This document shows positions 1 through 11,300 of a stretch of 64,000 nt of DNA, piece after piece. This stretch comes from Trifolium pratense (lineage: Eukaryota > Streptophyta > Magnoliopsida > Fabales > Fabaceae): positions 71,161,257 to 71,225,256 of the forward strand of contig NC_060060.1 in NCBI RefSeq assembly GCF_020283565.1, written 5' to 3'. The notes under the pieces were generated by a model that worked only from the letters and a program-made list of their open reading frames with translations, searched no databases and was not told the DNA's origin. A program made the position numbers and the translations under genes. Numbering within the stretch: the stretch's first letter is position 1; the number at the start of each line of letters is the position of its first letter.

Positions 1-534
1 CATTTTCAAAAAAGAATACTTTTGTAATTTCCATTTATTTTTGTATATAAAAAATATAAGAACCTCTTCTTTGTTAATAATTACCGTTTGTTTCCATAAC
101 AGTTATCGCTATCTTTCTCAATTTATTTTGGTAGAGACTCTTTTATTTTTTTTGTCAAAAAAACAAAAAATAGCAACAAATGATCATTTTGTGCATAGTA
201 CCAGGAACAAAACTACTATATATTCTTTAACCTTTTTTAGTACCATAATTACAGTTAGTATTATTGAGTAACAAAAAAGAGTCGGTGGGTTTAAGTAAGT
301 CTCACAATAATTAACACAAAAAAAGTCTCACGAATAGAATATCACCACCAACAAAAATGTAAGAAACGATTATGATGTTTTTGTTGGAAAAAATAACAAA
401 CTTACAAAATTACCCTTTTATTTAAAATTGGTTTTAACAATAGAAAGTGGGCTTTTTGGTAAATAACAAGTGGGGGTATGCTTGCTAATTTACTCTCACC
501 CATATGTTTTAGGTGGGAGTAAGTTAACAACTCC
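1..534. mobile_element. Mutator-like MITE, right part (left BURP copy intron)
   Basis: This stretch matches 50229-50744 closely, so it is the right part of the same MITE that lies in the intron of the intact BURP gene; the window opens inside it. The right terminus (about 519-534) reads as a near inverted copy of GGGGTTGCTAACTTAC, the left terminus seen at 50135. The flank TTTATAATTT at 535-544 matches the target duplication at the intact copy. Its presence in both genes shows that the MITE inserted before the gene was duplicated. Confidence 0.7.
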
Positions 535-969
535 TTTATAATTTATCTTAATCCATCGTTATTTTTTGGTAAATGCTAACTAGTGCACCTGATGCACTAG
601 TTAAGAGTATAAATTTTAATTTTTTTAAAAATGATCTGTATTTTTATTTTCTAAAATATTTGTTAATTTACCTTTGTAATAAAAAAATATATGACATTTG
701 GAATGTATAATTATGATTGAAAGAAGATGAAATGCTAGTCTATTATCTTCTGTCATTCACAAATAAAATTATCAACTTTTAAAATAGAGAACGATTTCTC
801 AAAAACTAAATGTGCATGCATTATTCCTAATTTAAAATATGCTATTATACAAAACATTTTTTTTTTGTGCAGTAAAATGTGTCTCTCATAATAAAACATT
901 TGTGTTTTTATATGTGATCATATAGTAAATTGTTATTCCCTAATACTTATTTATTAAATTGCATTGTAG
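535..969 (+). other. Intron 3' part of the left BURP gene copy
   Basis: This is non-coding sequence homologous to 50745-51607. It ends in TTGCATTGTAG, the same splice acceptor used in the right copy. Relative to the right copy it lacks two blocks: about 370 bases after position 600 and about 130 bases after position 740. Exon 1 of this copy, encoding the signal peptide, would lie left of the window and cannot be checked. Confidence 0.7.
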
Positions 970-2028
970 AATGGCCACGGAAGCTTTGCCAGAGATATGA
1001 AGATTCAGCAAGAGAATAAAAAACAAGTTGATCAACCTTATCTTGATGGCTGGCTCAAAAACACTCCACACAAGAATGAAAACATCAACCCAAACTCTAA
1101 TGCCGCTTACCTTGATGGATGGTTGAAAGATACCAAGGATCAAAAGGAAAAGACTAACCAAAATTCCAATCAAGTTTACCTTGATGGCTGGTTGAAAGAT
1201 AGCCAAGCAAAGTCCACCCCCAACGCCAATCCAGCTTATCTTGATGGATGGTTAAAAGATGGCCAAAAAGCAAAATCCACCCCAAATGGCAACCAAGCTT
1301 ACCTTGATGGATGGTTGAAAGATAACCAGGCTAAGAAGGCAAAATCCACCTCAAACTCCAACCAAGTTTACCTTGATGGCTGGTTGAAAGATAGCCAAAC
1401 AAAGTCGACCCCCAACTCCAACCTAGTTTACCTTGATGGATGGTTGAAAGATGGCCAAAAAGAAAAATCCAACCCCAACTCCAACCAAGTTTATCTTGAT
1501 GGCTGGTTGAAAGATAGCCAAGCAAAACCCAACCCTAACTCCAATCAAGTTTACCTTGATGGTTGGTTGAAAGACATCCAAGCAAAGTCGACCCCCAACT
1601 CTAACCAAGTTTACCTTGATGGATGGTTGAAAGATGGCCAAAAAGAAAAATCCAACCCTAACTCCAACCAAGCTTACCTTGATGGCTGGTTGAAAGATAG
1701 TCAAGCAAAATCCAACCCTAACTCCAATCAAGTTTACCTTGATGGTTGGTTGAAAGACATCCAAGCAAAGTCGACCCCCAACTCCAACCTAGTTTATCTT
1801 GATGGATGGTTGAAAGATGGCCAAAAGGAAACATCAACCCCTAACGTCAAGCAAGCTTACCTTGATGGATGGTTGAAAGATAGTCAAGCCGAGAAAACAA
1901 AATCCACCCCTAACTCCAACCAAGTTTACCTTGATGGATGGTTGAAAGATAACCATGACAAATCCAACCCTAACTTCAATCATGTTTACCTTGATGGCTG
2001 GTTGAAAGACAACCAAGCAAAGTTGTAA
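970..2028 (+). pseudogene. Truncated BURP-family repeat protein (left tandem copy)
   Basis: This is the start of exon 2 of a BURP-family gene, opening directly after a splice acceptor with N-G-H-G-S-F-A-R-D and running in frame through 16 copies of a 19-26 residue repeat centred on Y-L-D-G-W-L-K-D. The repeats are usually preceded by Q-V or Q-A and linked by K/S/T/N/P-rich spacers. The frame breaks at 2024, where sequence starting TGTAACGCC (typical of a gypsy LTR end) replaces the gene; the stop at 2026-2028 is contributed by the inserted sequence. No BURP domain follows anywhere before the next copy at 49374, so the cyclase-like part is missing. It is clearly paralogous to the intact copy: same exon boundary, same repeat order and the same intron MITE. 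It is probably a pseudogene, although a secreted repeat-only protein could still be made if exon 1 exists upstream. Confidence 0.85.
1036..2010 (+). repeat. In-frame minisatellite: 16 repeats of YLDGWLKD
   Basis: There are 16 tandem coding units of roughly 57-78 bases, each holding the nearly invariant core Y-L-D-G-W-L-K. The residues before the Tyr are QP, AA, QV, PA, QA, QV, LV, QV, QV, QV, QA, QV, LV, QA, QV and HV in order. Higher-order units recur (for example spacers GQKEKSNPNSN and SQAKS/TPNSN), which points to expansion by unequal exchange in blocks. Confidence 0.9.
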
Positions 2029-3052
2029 CGCCCCAAATTTTGTAAACTAGTATTTTCTTTATATTATTAATTTAAGTATTTTTATAAAATTTATTTGATC
2101 ATTTAGTTATATTTTTATAATAGTTTGTGAAATGTTTACTTTCTTGGAAATGAACTTTAGATAAAGAAAACCTATAATCTAATCTATTAATTTAATGTAA
2201 GTTATGGTTGAAATTTTAGAACAGGCAGTGTTAAAGTATACATCGTTAAAAATATGTCATTGTGATATCCTAATATTTCCTAATTATTTTAGGTGTGCTT
2301 TGATAGTATTTTTACCTTGTGTAGATTGATAATTAATATATTTTCTAGACTGTGAATTTAAGAAAAGTAATTTTAGATATCAATTATGAAATATTTTAGT
2401 AGGCTGTTATTAAATTTAGGACTTAAAATTCTACTGGATTTTGGACAGTGATTTAATCGACAATATAAATTTATATCTTAGAAAAAGAAAAGAAAAATAT
2501 TTTTTATATCACAAAAATATCTAGGTGAAGCTGAAGGTAGTATCCTAAATTTGATGATTTATGTTATAAAAATAAAATAAAAACTTAAATGAAAAATTAA
2601 GAGATAATAATGAATGTTTAGATAAGAATAACACATATGCATGAATCGCGTGGCTTAATTTTCCTTCACAAGTAGAAGTGAAAACGTGGGCTTAAGTGGA
2701 AGTGAAAACTTAGTGTTCACAAATTTTCACACGACTATCACTCAAGCTGAGAATTAAAAAATCACTCCTTTCTTTTCATTCTTTTCACAGTCTAATATTC
2801 TTTATTCTATTTGTTTTCTTAAGAACTTGTCTCTTTCTTTTATCCTAAAAACCTCTAGATACTCTTATTTTCACTAGCTTTCAAGTTTAGTTTCTTTAAC
2901 CCTTAACTAATATGTAGTTAAAAATTCTGTCAGATTATGAATAAAACAGAGGACCTGTTAAATATATATTTTTATGTCTTTAGTTACATAATTCTTCTAG
3001 TTTTTAGCTTAGCCAATTGACTAATGTTTTCTAGCTTGTATTAAATCTATAA
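2024..3052. mobile_element. Gypsy-like LTR start and unassigned AT-rich DNA
   Basis: Position 2024 begins TGTAACGCCCC, closely resembling the start of the solo LTR at 14718. What follows is AT-rich and non-coding, as expected of an LTR. I cannot find the matching ...TTACA end or a repeat of the flanking AAAGT, so the right boundary is unknown. No gene is visible here. Confidence 0.45.
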
Positions 3053-3350
3053 GTGTTAATTAAGCAAAGGTTTCAAGCTGAACTATGTGCAGTCATGATT
3101 GCAATTGAGGTTGCACACAAAATGAAGTGGCATAATCTATGGATTGAATCGGACTCAGCTCTTGTAGTGCTCGCCTTTCACAAGTCCAACATTGTGGTTA
3201 CTTGGAATTTAATGAACAGATGGAGAAATGTCATGTCTCTCTTCAAGCAGATGAATGGCATTGTGACTCACATTTATAGAGAAGGGAATCAAGTTGCAGA
3301 CAGTCTTGCAAATCATGGTTGTACTTTGTCTTCTTTCACTTTTTGGTACC
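3053..3350 (+). pseudogene. RNase H domain fragment of a LINE-type element (5' part)
   Basis: The reading frame resembles the C-terminal RNase H domain (RVT_3 type) found in plant non-LTR retrotransposons and their derivatives. Visible features are a Q-A-E-L acidic site, the strand W-I-E-S-D-S with the catalytic Asp, and N-Q-V-A-D-S-L-A with the last acidic residue. There is no upstream ATG, and reverse transcriptase is absent, so it is truncated at the 5' side. The frame is split at 3350 by a Sirevirus and resumes at 13486. It could alternatively be a stand-alone 'ribonuclease H protein' pseudogene; the poly(A) tract at 13633 favours a LINE. Confidence 0.65.
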
Positions 3351-4387
3351 TGAAATTCCTGGCACACAGTGGACAGGTGTTGCTCAAGGTGTAGCAACAC
3401 TTGTCTGTTGTAGACAGATGTTGTAACTGGTGCGCCAACACTTGTCTATAAACAGAGCAAATAACATAAAACAACACAAACAGTAAAGTAAATAACACAC
3501 GAGAGTTGTTAACCCAGTTCAGCCTAAAGCCTACTCTGGGGGATACCAATCCAGGAATGAAGTCCACTATCAGCAGTATTACTTTGAAGCTAAACTCACC
3601 CGTTTACAACTTCTCACTTAATCACTACCCAATGACCCTTCTACCTAGGAACTCCTAGATATGAGACCCCGTCCCAATTCCCACCTTAGCAACACAGACA
3701 GCGCTGCTATTCAATTCAACAATCACAACAGGTGGAGACACACTCCTAAGAAACTAGGATTCACTCTTGCTTAAAAGCTTGCAAGTAAACCACACAACAC
3801 AATAGAACAATCTCCGTACTTCAAAGCTTAGGAGAAGTTCACACTTACAACTCAATAACACAGGTCCTATCCTTGCATCAATGAGATACAAGAAAGACTC
3901 ACAATTAACACTCTAAAATCCTAAAACACACGCTTTGTAAGAACACGATTTTAGATGCTTGAAACCATATGCTCGCCTTCGTATTTATAGTAGTAGAATG
4001 ACTTGGGCTTCAAGACAAAATTAGGGCTTCTAGATTTGCGGCAGCAGTGATATATTTTTGAAAACAATAGTTATATTTTTGAAACACAAAAATATATTTT
4101 CCAAAAATATAATTCCTTTGGAAAATAAAACTAGGGTTTGGCTGCCTCATGAAACACATTAAACACGTGCGCCTTCCTCTGTAAGAAATCTTGAAACAAT
4201 TCTTCAAACAGATCTTCAAAAGATTGAGTAGAAATTTAAACCCGCTAGCTGGCGCGCACGATACAGAGTCAGGTGTTGTTCCAAAGTGTAACAACATTTG
4301 TCACAACACTTGGGGTCAGCACACTTGTCTCAACACTTGGCTAAAATATGTTTTTGCAAAATGTAGCCAATATACAAAAACCCAACA
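3351..4387 (-). repeat. 3' LTR of Sirevirus element 2
   Basis: This 1037-base direct repeat matches 12449-13485 and has TG...CA ends. It contains the block GGTATCCCC-CAGAGTAGGC (read on the minus strand) that is shared by the LTRs of the Sireviruses in this window. Confidence 0.95.
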
Positions 4388-4401
4388 ATCTCCCCCTTTG
4401 G
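4388..4401 (-). promoter_or_regulatory. Polypurine tract of element 2
   Basis: On the minus strand this reads CCAAAGGGGGAGAT immediately before the 3' LTR, the position from which plus-strand DNA synthesis is primed. Further AGGGGGAG-type tracts lie at about 4822-4828, 4873-4880, 4913-4920 and 5002-5009, in the region between the envelope-like ORF and the LTR. Repeated polypurine tracts are a known Sirevirus trait. Confidence 0.8.
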
Positions 4402-5180
4402 CAAATTTTGGCTAAAACAATATTAGACCAGTATATGGAGAGATACAGTATTACCTTTCCTTCGATTCAACATGATCACACAACTAGGAAAGAAAGTAAC
4501 ACATAGTAAGACTACTTCCAAGAGAGGTAAGTAGCATCAGAGGCATGCAATAGCAGGACTAAACACATATAGCCTCACAGAGCAGATAGAGAGAAATAAA
4601 CTCTCATAGTGGATTCAAAGATAGGAGAAATAAACTCCTATAATCAAAGTACATCCATTCAACAAAAGATCACCAGGGAAAAATAAATTCCCATAACCAT
4701 CTGAGAAAAATAAATTCTCAGTCATAGTGGATAGTGGACTCATTAGTCAGGTGCCATAACATTTGGCACAACATTTGTCATCAAACATATTCAGGCGATC
4801 AAGAGATAATATCACTCACACTCCCCCTGAATTCATGCATACGCACACCAGATAGAGAAAGAATACTCACTACTCCCCCTCAGTACATGCATATTACTCA
4901 CACTCCCCCTCAGTACGAGCATACGAACAATTCATGCAAAAACACAGACAGTCACCAGATGTGAGAGCATCTGTCCACACACTTGTCACACATACACACT
5001 ACTCCCCCTTTTTAGCCACAATTTTGACAAACATCATGCATAGGAAATAGAAGTGTCAGGGTGCAATTATTACAGACCATAGAGCACATACAGGTGCTAG
5101 AAATCCAGGGCCTTGCCCATAAAAGGAACAACAAAGAAACACCAAAAGTACATTAGTAACAGGTAAGAAAATATCAGAAA
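4402..5180 (-). other. Non-coding 3' region of element 2
   Basis: This lies between the end of the envelope-like ORF and the polypurine tract. There is no convincing gene; the notable content is the set of four extra polypurine-like tracts separated by short variable repeats. Confidence 0.6.
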
Positions 5181-7430
5181 TCATATAGAAGAACTTTCAT
5201 CAGAGTCCTCCATCACATCCTCAGTGTCATCATCAGAGCCACTAGTTCCTTCACCTTCTTGTCCATCAGGCTCACCCTCAGCAGTCTCAGCAGCTTCCTC
5301 AGCCTTGAGGGCTTCAATCACACGATCTATTTTCAGTTTCCTGGCCTCAAGAGCTCTGCTAGTCTCAGTAAGATCAGCAATCATCTGCTTTCTTGAAAGT
5401 ACACCAGCCTGGACAGATGTGCCAACACCTACTGCAGCATTTGTCCCATCCAGCAGTCTCTGCTCAATAACCAACACCCCTTTCCTTTTACAAGGAACAT
5501 CAGTACTTCTCAGAATATCTGGGTGTTGCTCAAGTATTATATTGCATAGCAGAGTGGGGAGAGCAACTGGCTTCTCAACAGCATAGGTCAGGGCATGACT
5601 TAAAGTTTCTTGAAAGAAATAGGATCCATAATCAAATTTGGCCTTGGTACCCACGGCATATATGAACTTTCCCAATCCTCTGGCTACATCACCTGAATGG
5701 GTTGTAGGGACCCAATTGTGTGCAGCTATCCTATTCAAAACAGCATAAAATGGAGAGAGAGAAGTTGCAGCCAACTTTGCCTTGCTTGGCCATACCTTGA
5801 TCCTGCCACCTGTGAGGACCTTGCAGACCTCATTGTCTGTGATTTTTAGAGGAGCCACTTCTTCAGAATCCCTTTGCAAATATTGGTTGATCACAGTTGG
5901 AGAGAATTGAACACACTTTCCTCGAACAAATACTTGCCTGTATTCAGGACTTGCTGGATCATTACAGTTTGCAGCCACATTAATCAAAAATTCTTTGACA
6001 AGCCTGTCATAGCACTTGTCCAACCCAACCACAGTTTTCATTAATCCTGCATACTCAAGAGCTTCAACAACACTTGGACATTCAAGAATATCATCTTTCA
6101 AATTCCTTTCTAGAGCCAGCCTCCTATGATATACAAACTTCCATCTTGCAGACCCATTTTCTAGATGGAATGAGACATTATCCAGAGGAGCATAGGGAAC
6201 AGTTTGAGGGACCTTCTTCCTTCCTATACTCTTCCTAGATGTGCTGCCAGATGCAGCAACATCTGTCTCTGGCTCAAAATCAGAATCACTAGTTGGTGGA
6301 GCCTTCCTTTTCCTAGTTTCTGTTCTAGGTATTACCTTACTTACAGGTTTTGGAGGTCCATAAAGAGGCTTTTTACCAGTATCTTTTCCAGCCTTAGAAG
6401 GTTTGGGTGTTTGGGCAGGTGTGTTAGCAGTTTCTACCCCTTTACCAGCCTTACTTCTAGTCCTTCTAGCCACACTAGCCTCAGAATTTGTAGGCACAGC
6501 CTTATCACTCACAGTTGTTTCAGTAACAATTATAACCTCAGGATTTTCATCTACAACCTTATCAGGAACAGTTTCTTTATCAGCATCCTTAGGTTGGGGA
6601 CTCTCATCAGACTCAGAATAGTCCACCAGATTTTCTTGTGCCAAGGATGTGGGAACATCTGGCACCACATTTGGCGTAGCGCCATGTGTTGCAGCACTTG
6701 GCAAAATATGTGTCTCAGCACCAGTTTTTGTGTGAGACTCAGTGGTAACATCAACATTGATCTCAGTAGTAGCATCAACATTAGTATCAACAACAATAGG
6801 GGGGTTAGGAGCACTTTTCCCCAAATTATCAGTCATAGTAGGTTTCTCTAAACCTAGGTTTTCAACAGAATTTGGAACACCAGAGTTTTGATTAAGTGAA
6901 TTCTTACCAGATGTGTCAACATCGTCCTCTCTAGTATCAACGACAGGAGTAGGAACATCACTTGATGGCAGAGGATCAACATGCAGTTCAGACATTGTAT
7001 AGGACCTTCTCGATTCAGTTCGCGATTTCTTGCTCTTCTTCTTCGTTTTCTTAATTGAGGAGGAGGGAGATGAAGGATTTGTGCTTGTTCGTGATGATTT
7101 TTCCTTCTTCGCAACTGATTTTCTCCTCATAGTTGGACTTATGGAAGGTATGGTGGTGAGAGGAACAGCATCGATTACCACCTTTGGTAGTGATGGAGTA
7201 GCATCTGTCTTTGTTGGTGAAGATTTGGCAGAGTTAGACATGATTTGGAATTGAAGTTTTCTGAGAAGAGGAGAAGTCAGAGAAATGTTGATGAGGAAGA
7301 TAGATAGTTTTTGAGCGTGAGAGAGAGAATAGATGAATAATGATTGTGGTTGATGGAGGTTGTGGGAAGTTGAATGAGAACTTCCTTGATTAGCGTGTAA
7401 CTTAAAGTGATGAGAGGTAGTTACACGCAT
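5181..7430 (-). CDS. Envelope-like / putative plant transposon protein (element 2 ORF after pol)
   Basis: A 749-residue frame immediately downstream of pol and in frame with it: the pol terminator TAG (7448-7446) is followed by CAG-TTA-CAG and then continues open, so it may be made by stop-codon readthrough as reported for soybean SIRE1. A start at the ATG of M-S-N-S-A-K (7241) is the alternative. The N-terminal third is rich in S, T, K and acidic residues. The region at about residues 420-640 contains F-V-R-G-K, I-K-V-W-P, N-W-V-P-T and G-K-F-I-Y-A-V-G and matches the style of the 'putative plant transposon protein' domain also seen in the Athila-like ORF at 44526-46378. A charged helical segment and an acidic tail end the protein. 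A hydrophobic stretch lies at about residues 43-57. Its real function is unknown; membrane fusion is not shown. Confidence 0.75.
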   Translation of the reverse strand: MRVTTSHHFKLHANQGSSHSTSHNLHQPQSLFIYSLSHAQKLSIFLINISLTSPLLRKLQFQIMSNSAKSSPTKTDATPSLPKVVIDAVPLTTIPSISPTMRRKSVAKKEKSSRTSTNPSSPSSSIKKTKKKSKKSRTESRRSYTMSELHVDPLPSSDVPTPVVDTREDDVDTSGKNSLNQNSGVPNSVENLGLEKPTMTDNLGKSAPNPPIVVDTNVDATTEINVDVTTESHTKTGAETHILPSAATHGATPNVVPDVPTSLAQENLVDYSESDESPQPKDADKETVPDKVVDENPEVIIVTETTVSDKAVPTNSEASVARRTRSKAGKGVETANTPAQTPKPSKAGKDTGKKPLYGPPKPVSKVIPRTETRKRKAPPTSDSDFEPETDVAASGSTSRKSIGRKKVPQTVPYAPLDNVSFHLENGSARWKFVYHRRLALERNLKDDILECPSVVEALEYAGLMKTVVGLDKCYDRLVKEFLINVAANCNDPASPEYRQVFVRGKCVQFSPTVINQYLQRDSEEVAPLKITDNEVCKVLTGGRIKVWPSKAKLAATSLSPFYAVLNRIAAHNWVPTTHSGDVARGLGKFIYAVGTKAKFDYGSYFFQETLSHALTYAVEKPVALPTLLCNIILEQHPDILRSTDVPCKRKGVLVIEQRLLDGTNAAVGVGTSVQAGVLSRKQMIADLTETSRALEARKLKIDRVIEALKAEEAAETAEGEPDGQEGEGTSGSDDDTEDVMEDSDESSSI

Positions 7431-7445
7431 TGCATGCTGTAACTG

Positions 7446-8357
7446 CTATTTGTCTTCAAAAAGGCAAATTCCAAGTTTGCCTCTCAAATTTTCAAATTGA
7501 GTCGCATCTAAAGCCTTTGTAAAAATATCTGCCAACTGTTCTTCAGATGCAATGTGCTCAAGTGTAACAATTTTTTCTTCTACAAGCTCTCTTATAAAAT
7601 GATGGCGTATATCAATATGCTTAGTCCTACTATGTTGAATAGGATTTTTAGAAATGTTTATAGCACTCAGATTGTCACAGTAAAGTGTCATGACATCTTG
7701 CTCCACACTATACTCTTTCAACATTTGTCTCATCCATAACAATTGAGAGCAACTACTCCCAGCTGCTATATATTCTGCTTCAGCTGTTGATAGAGACACA
7801 CTATTCTGCTTCTTACTAAACCAAGATACTAGATTGTTTCCCAAGAAGAAACATGCACCAGAGGTGCTCTTTCTATCATCAGCACTTCCAGCCCAATCTG
7901 GATCACAATATCCAATTAAGGTAGAATCATTACCATGAGAGTATAAAATTCCATAGCCACATGTTCCATTGACATATTTGAAGATCCTCTTTACTTGAGT
8001 CAGATGACTCATCTTGGGTTCAGATTGATATCTTGCACAAACACCAACTGCAAACATGATATCAGGCCTGCTAGCTGTGAGATATAGTAAGCTCCCAATC
8101 ATACTTCTATAGAGACTTTGATCCACATCAACCCCTTTCTCATCTTTGGTAAGCTTCAAGTGTGTAGGTGCAGGTGTCCTTTTGTGGCTACCACCTTCCA
8201 TTCCAAATTTCTTCACAATGTTTCTTGCATATTTTTCTTGAGAGATAAATATGGTGTCTTCCATTTGTTTGACCTGAAGACCTAAAAAATAAGTTAGCTC
8301 ACCTACAAGACTCATTTCAAATTCAGATTGCATTTGATGCACAAAATGTTCCACCAT
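7446..8357 (-). pseudogene. Pol 3' part: reverse transcriptase end and RNase H (element 2)
   Basis: This continues the pol frame after a frameshift. It shows the C-terminal part of copia reverse transcriptase ([19 protein letters not shown]) and the copia RNase H motifs [18 protein letters not shown] and H-I-D-I-R-H-H-F. It ends at the TAG at 7448-7446 in the readthrough context TAG-CAG-TTA. The frame overlaps the upstream pol frame by 46 bases in a different phase, so both cannot be translated as one protein without a shift. Confidence 0.85.
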
Positions 8358-11300
8358 TTATCGCGACATACAATATCATCCACATATATCTGAGCTATCA
8401 TTAGCTTCCCTTTCTCTTCTCTTACAAACAGGGTTTTATCATTACCACCCTTCTTGTATCCATGGCTGACAAGGAATTCAGTCAGTCTTTCATACCATGC
8501 TCTAGGAGCTTGTTTCAATCCATAGAGTGCTTTCTTTAATTTGTAAACATGGTTAGGAAAGCTTGGATCTACAAACCCTTTTGGTTGTTCAACATATACC
8601 TCTTCATTTAGATAGCCATTTAGGAATGCACTTTTTACATCCATTTGATATAGCTTGAATTTTAAAATGCATGCCACCGCCAAGAGTAATCTTATGGACT
8701 CCAAGCGAGCAACTGGAGCAAAAGTTTCATCAAAGTCTACTCCTTCTATCTGGGTGTATCCTTGTGCTACAAGTCTGGCTTTATTTCTAGTAATGTCACC
8801 ATTTTCATCAGTTTTGTTCTTGTACACCCACTTTGTACCAATAACATTTATACCATCTGGTCTAGGTACTAGATCCCATACCTCACTTCTTTTGAACTGA
8901 GTTAGTTCATCCTGCATAGCATTGATCCAGTATTCATCAGTCAAAGCTTCTTTAACATTCTTTGGTTCAATCTTTGATATGAAACATGAATTGGAGATTG
9001 CTTCTTTTGATCTTCTTGTTGCAATTCCTTGATTTGGATTTCCAATGACAAGTTCCAGAGGATGATTCTTCTGTGTTCTAGTAGATGGTCCCTTGTTTGG
9101 TCTAGGAACCTCTGTAGTAGATTCAGAATGTTGATCAGGTTCAGGTTCAGTTTGATCATCATCAGGTGTTGGGACAGGTGTTATGACATCTGTCTCTTCA
9201 GCTGGATCTGCACTTGTTGTATCACTGTCATCAACAGCAACATTAATTGATTCCATCATAGTTCTTGTTCTGGAGTTAAAAACCCTGCACGCTCTGCTGT
9301 TGGTTGAGTAACCTAAAAATATCCCCTCATCACTTTTGGGGTCTAATTTTCTTCTAGGTTCTCTATCTGCCAAAATATAACATTTTGTCCCAAACACATG
9401 GAAATACTTCACAGTAGGCTTCCTATTCTTCCATAATTCATACAGTGTTGTAGCAGTACCTTTTCTTAATGTTACTCTATTGTGAATGTAACATGCTGTA
9501 TTCATGGCTTCAGCCCAGAACTTGTAAGGAACATTTTTGGCATGCAACATTACTCTTGCAGATTCCTGTAAGGTTCTATTCTTTCTTTCAACCACACCAT
9601 TTTGTTGAGGTGTAATTGGTGAAGAAAATTCATGAATTATTCCTTCAGCAGCACAAAAATCAGCAAATTTAGAGTTTTCAAACTCCTTACCATGGTCACT
9701 TCTGATTCTTACAATACCACAGTCTTTCTCCTTTTGAAGTTGTACACAAAGATTTTTGAATTCTTCAAAAGTCTCAGATTTTTCCCTAATGAAATTTACC
9801 CAAGTATATCTAGAGAAGTCATCAACAATAACAAGAACATATTTCTTACCTCCAAGACTCTCAATTTGTATGGGACCCATCAGATCCATATGTAGTAACT
9901 CAAGAACTCTAGAGGTGGCCAAGTGTTGCAACTTTTGGTGCGACACTTTGGTTTGCTTCCCAATCTGACATTCACCACAGATATTGCCTTCCTGTATCTG
10001 TAAGATTGGTAGTCCTCTGACAGCTTCTTCTGATATGACTCTCTTCATGCTCTTCAGGTTAAGGTGTCCTAATTTTTGATGCCACAGCTTAACCTCTTCA
10101 TTTTTAGTAAAGAGACATGTAGATACATTACCTTCTTCAAGAGGGATCCACAAGTAGCAGTTGTCTTTTGATCTAACACCCCTCATAAGGATGTCTCCTT
10201 CATTATTGCTGACCAGACATTCATTTTTTGTAAAGTTGACTTTCATGCCTTGATCACATAGTTGGCTTATACTGATTAGATTGGCAGTTAGTCCTTTTAC
10301 AAGGAGAACATTTTCAAGTTTTGGTAGATCATGGTCAATAAGTCTTCCAATACCTTTGATTTCCCCCTTTGCTCCATCTCCAAATGTCACAAAACTTGTG
10401 GCATAAGATTTTACTTCCTTTAAATATTTTTCAACACCAGTCATGTGTCTGGAACAACCACTATCAAAGTACCAATCTTCTTTTGATGATGCTCTGAGAG
10501 ATGTATGGGCAATCAAACTTTTCCCACTGCTTTCAGCTGTATACTCCTTGGTATTGGTTGCATCATCTTTTTGCTTCCATTCCATCTTTGTTTTAGTGAT
10601 GGATTGATCAGATTCTTGTGGAATTTCACTTGGATAACCATACAGTTTGTAGCAATAAGGCCTTATGTGCCCCTTTCTTCCACAGTGATGACATCTCCAT
10701 GAATGGTACCTGCTTCTTGGTCTAGGTATAAACCTAGGTCTCTGCCATCTTTGCTGATGTGGTGCCACATGTGGCAACACTTGTCTCTGCTGTCTAGGAG
10801 ACAGGTGTGACGACATCCTGTCATGCATTTTTGGAGACGGTTGTTTACTTATCTCAGGCATATATTTCCCTTCTTTGTTGTAATCCATAATCCTATTAAC
10901 ATTTTTGTATTCATACCCAATGCCTGTTTTGGATCTACTAGGAGCAGGCAAAGTTTCCAGGATTTCATCTAGATCACTTCCTTTGAATAGCCTAAGAACA
11001 TGCTTCTTTAAATTCTCAAGATGTGAGTTTAATTCAGTTACCTCTTCATTCAGATGGGCTATCTCAGTCAGTTGTTTGATCTTGTCAGCTTCTAAGTTGA
11101 TGATAGTTGCCTTCTGTTCCTCAATGATCTTTAAACTATCTTCCCATTTAGTACTAAATTCAGAGATTCTTGACAAATTAGCAGCTTTCTCAGTTTGCAA
11201 CTTAGTGATTGTCTCTTTTTGCTCTTCAGAGACTCTGCAAACTTCTGCACTCTTCAGACACAGCTTTTTATATGATTCAGCAAGTTCATCAAAGGTTAGT

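Noticed and set aside
1036..2010. CRISPR-like regularly spaced repeats
   Set aside because: The units are an in-frame protein repeat in a eukaryotic gene with similar, not unique, spacers.
940..2016. Long minus-strand open frames with repeated F-Q-P-(A/S)-I-K-V motifs opposite the BURP repeats
   Set aside because: They are mirror images of the YLDGWLKD repeat; codon bias of the repeat keeps the opposite strand open. The same occurs at 51777-52522.
4191..4415. Plus-strand frame in the element 2 LTR, repeated at 13289
   Set aside because: Chance frame across the LTR; only the tail of the right copy (from 13486) is real, as LINE RNase H.
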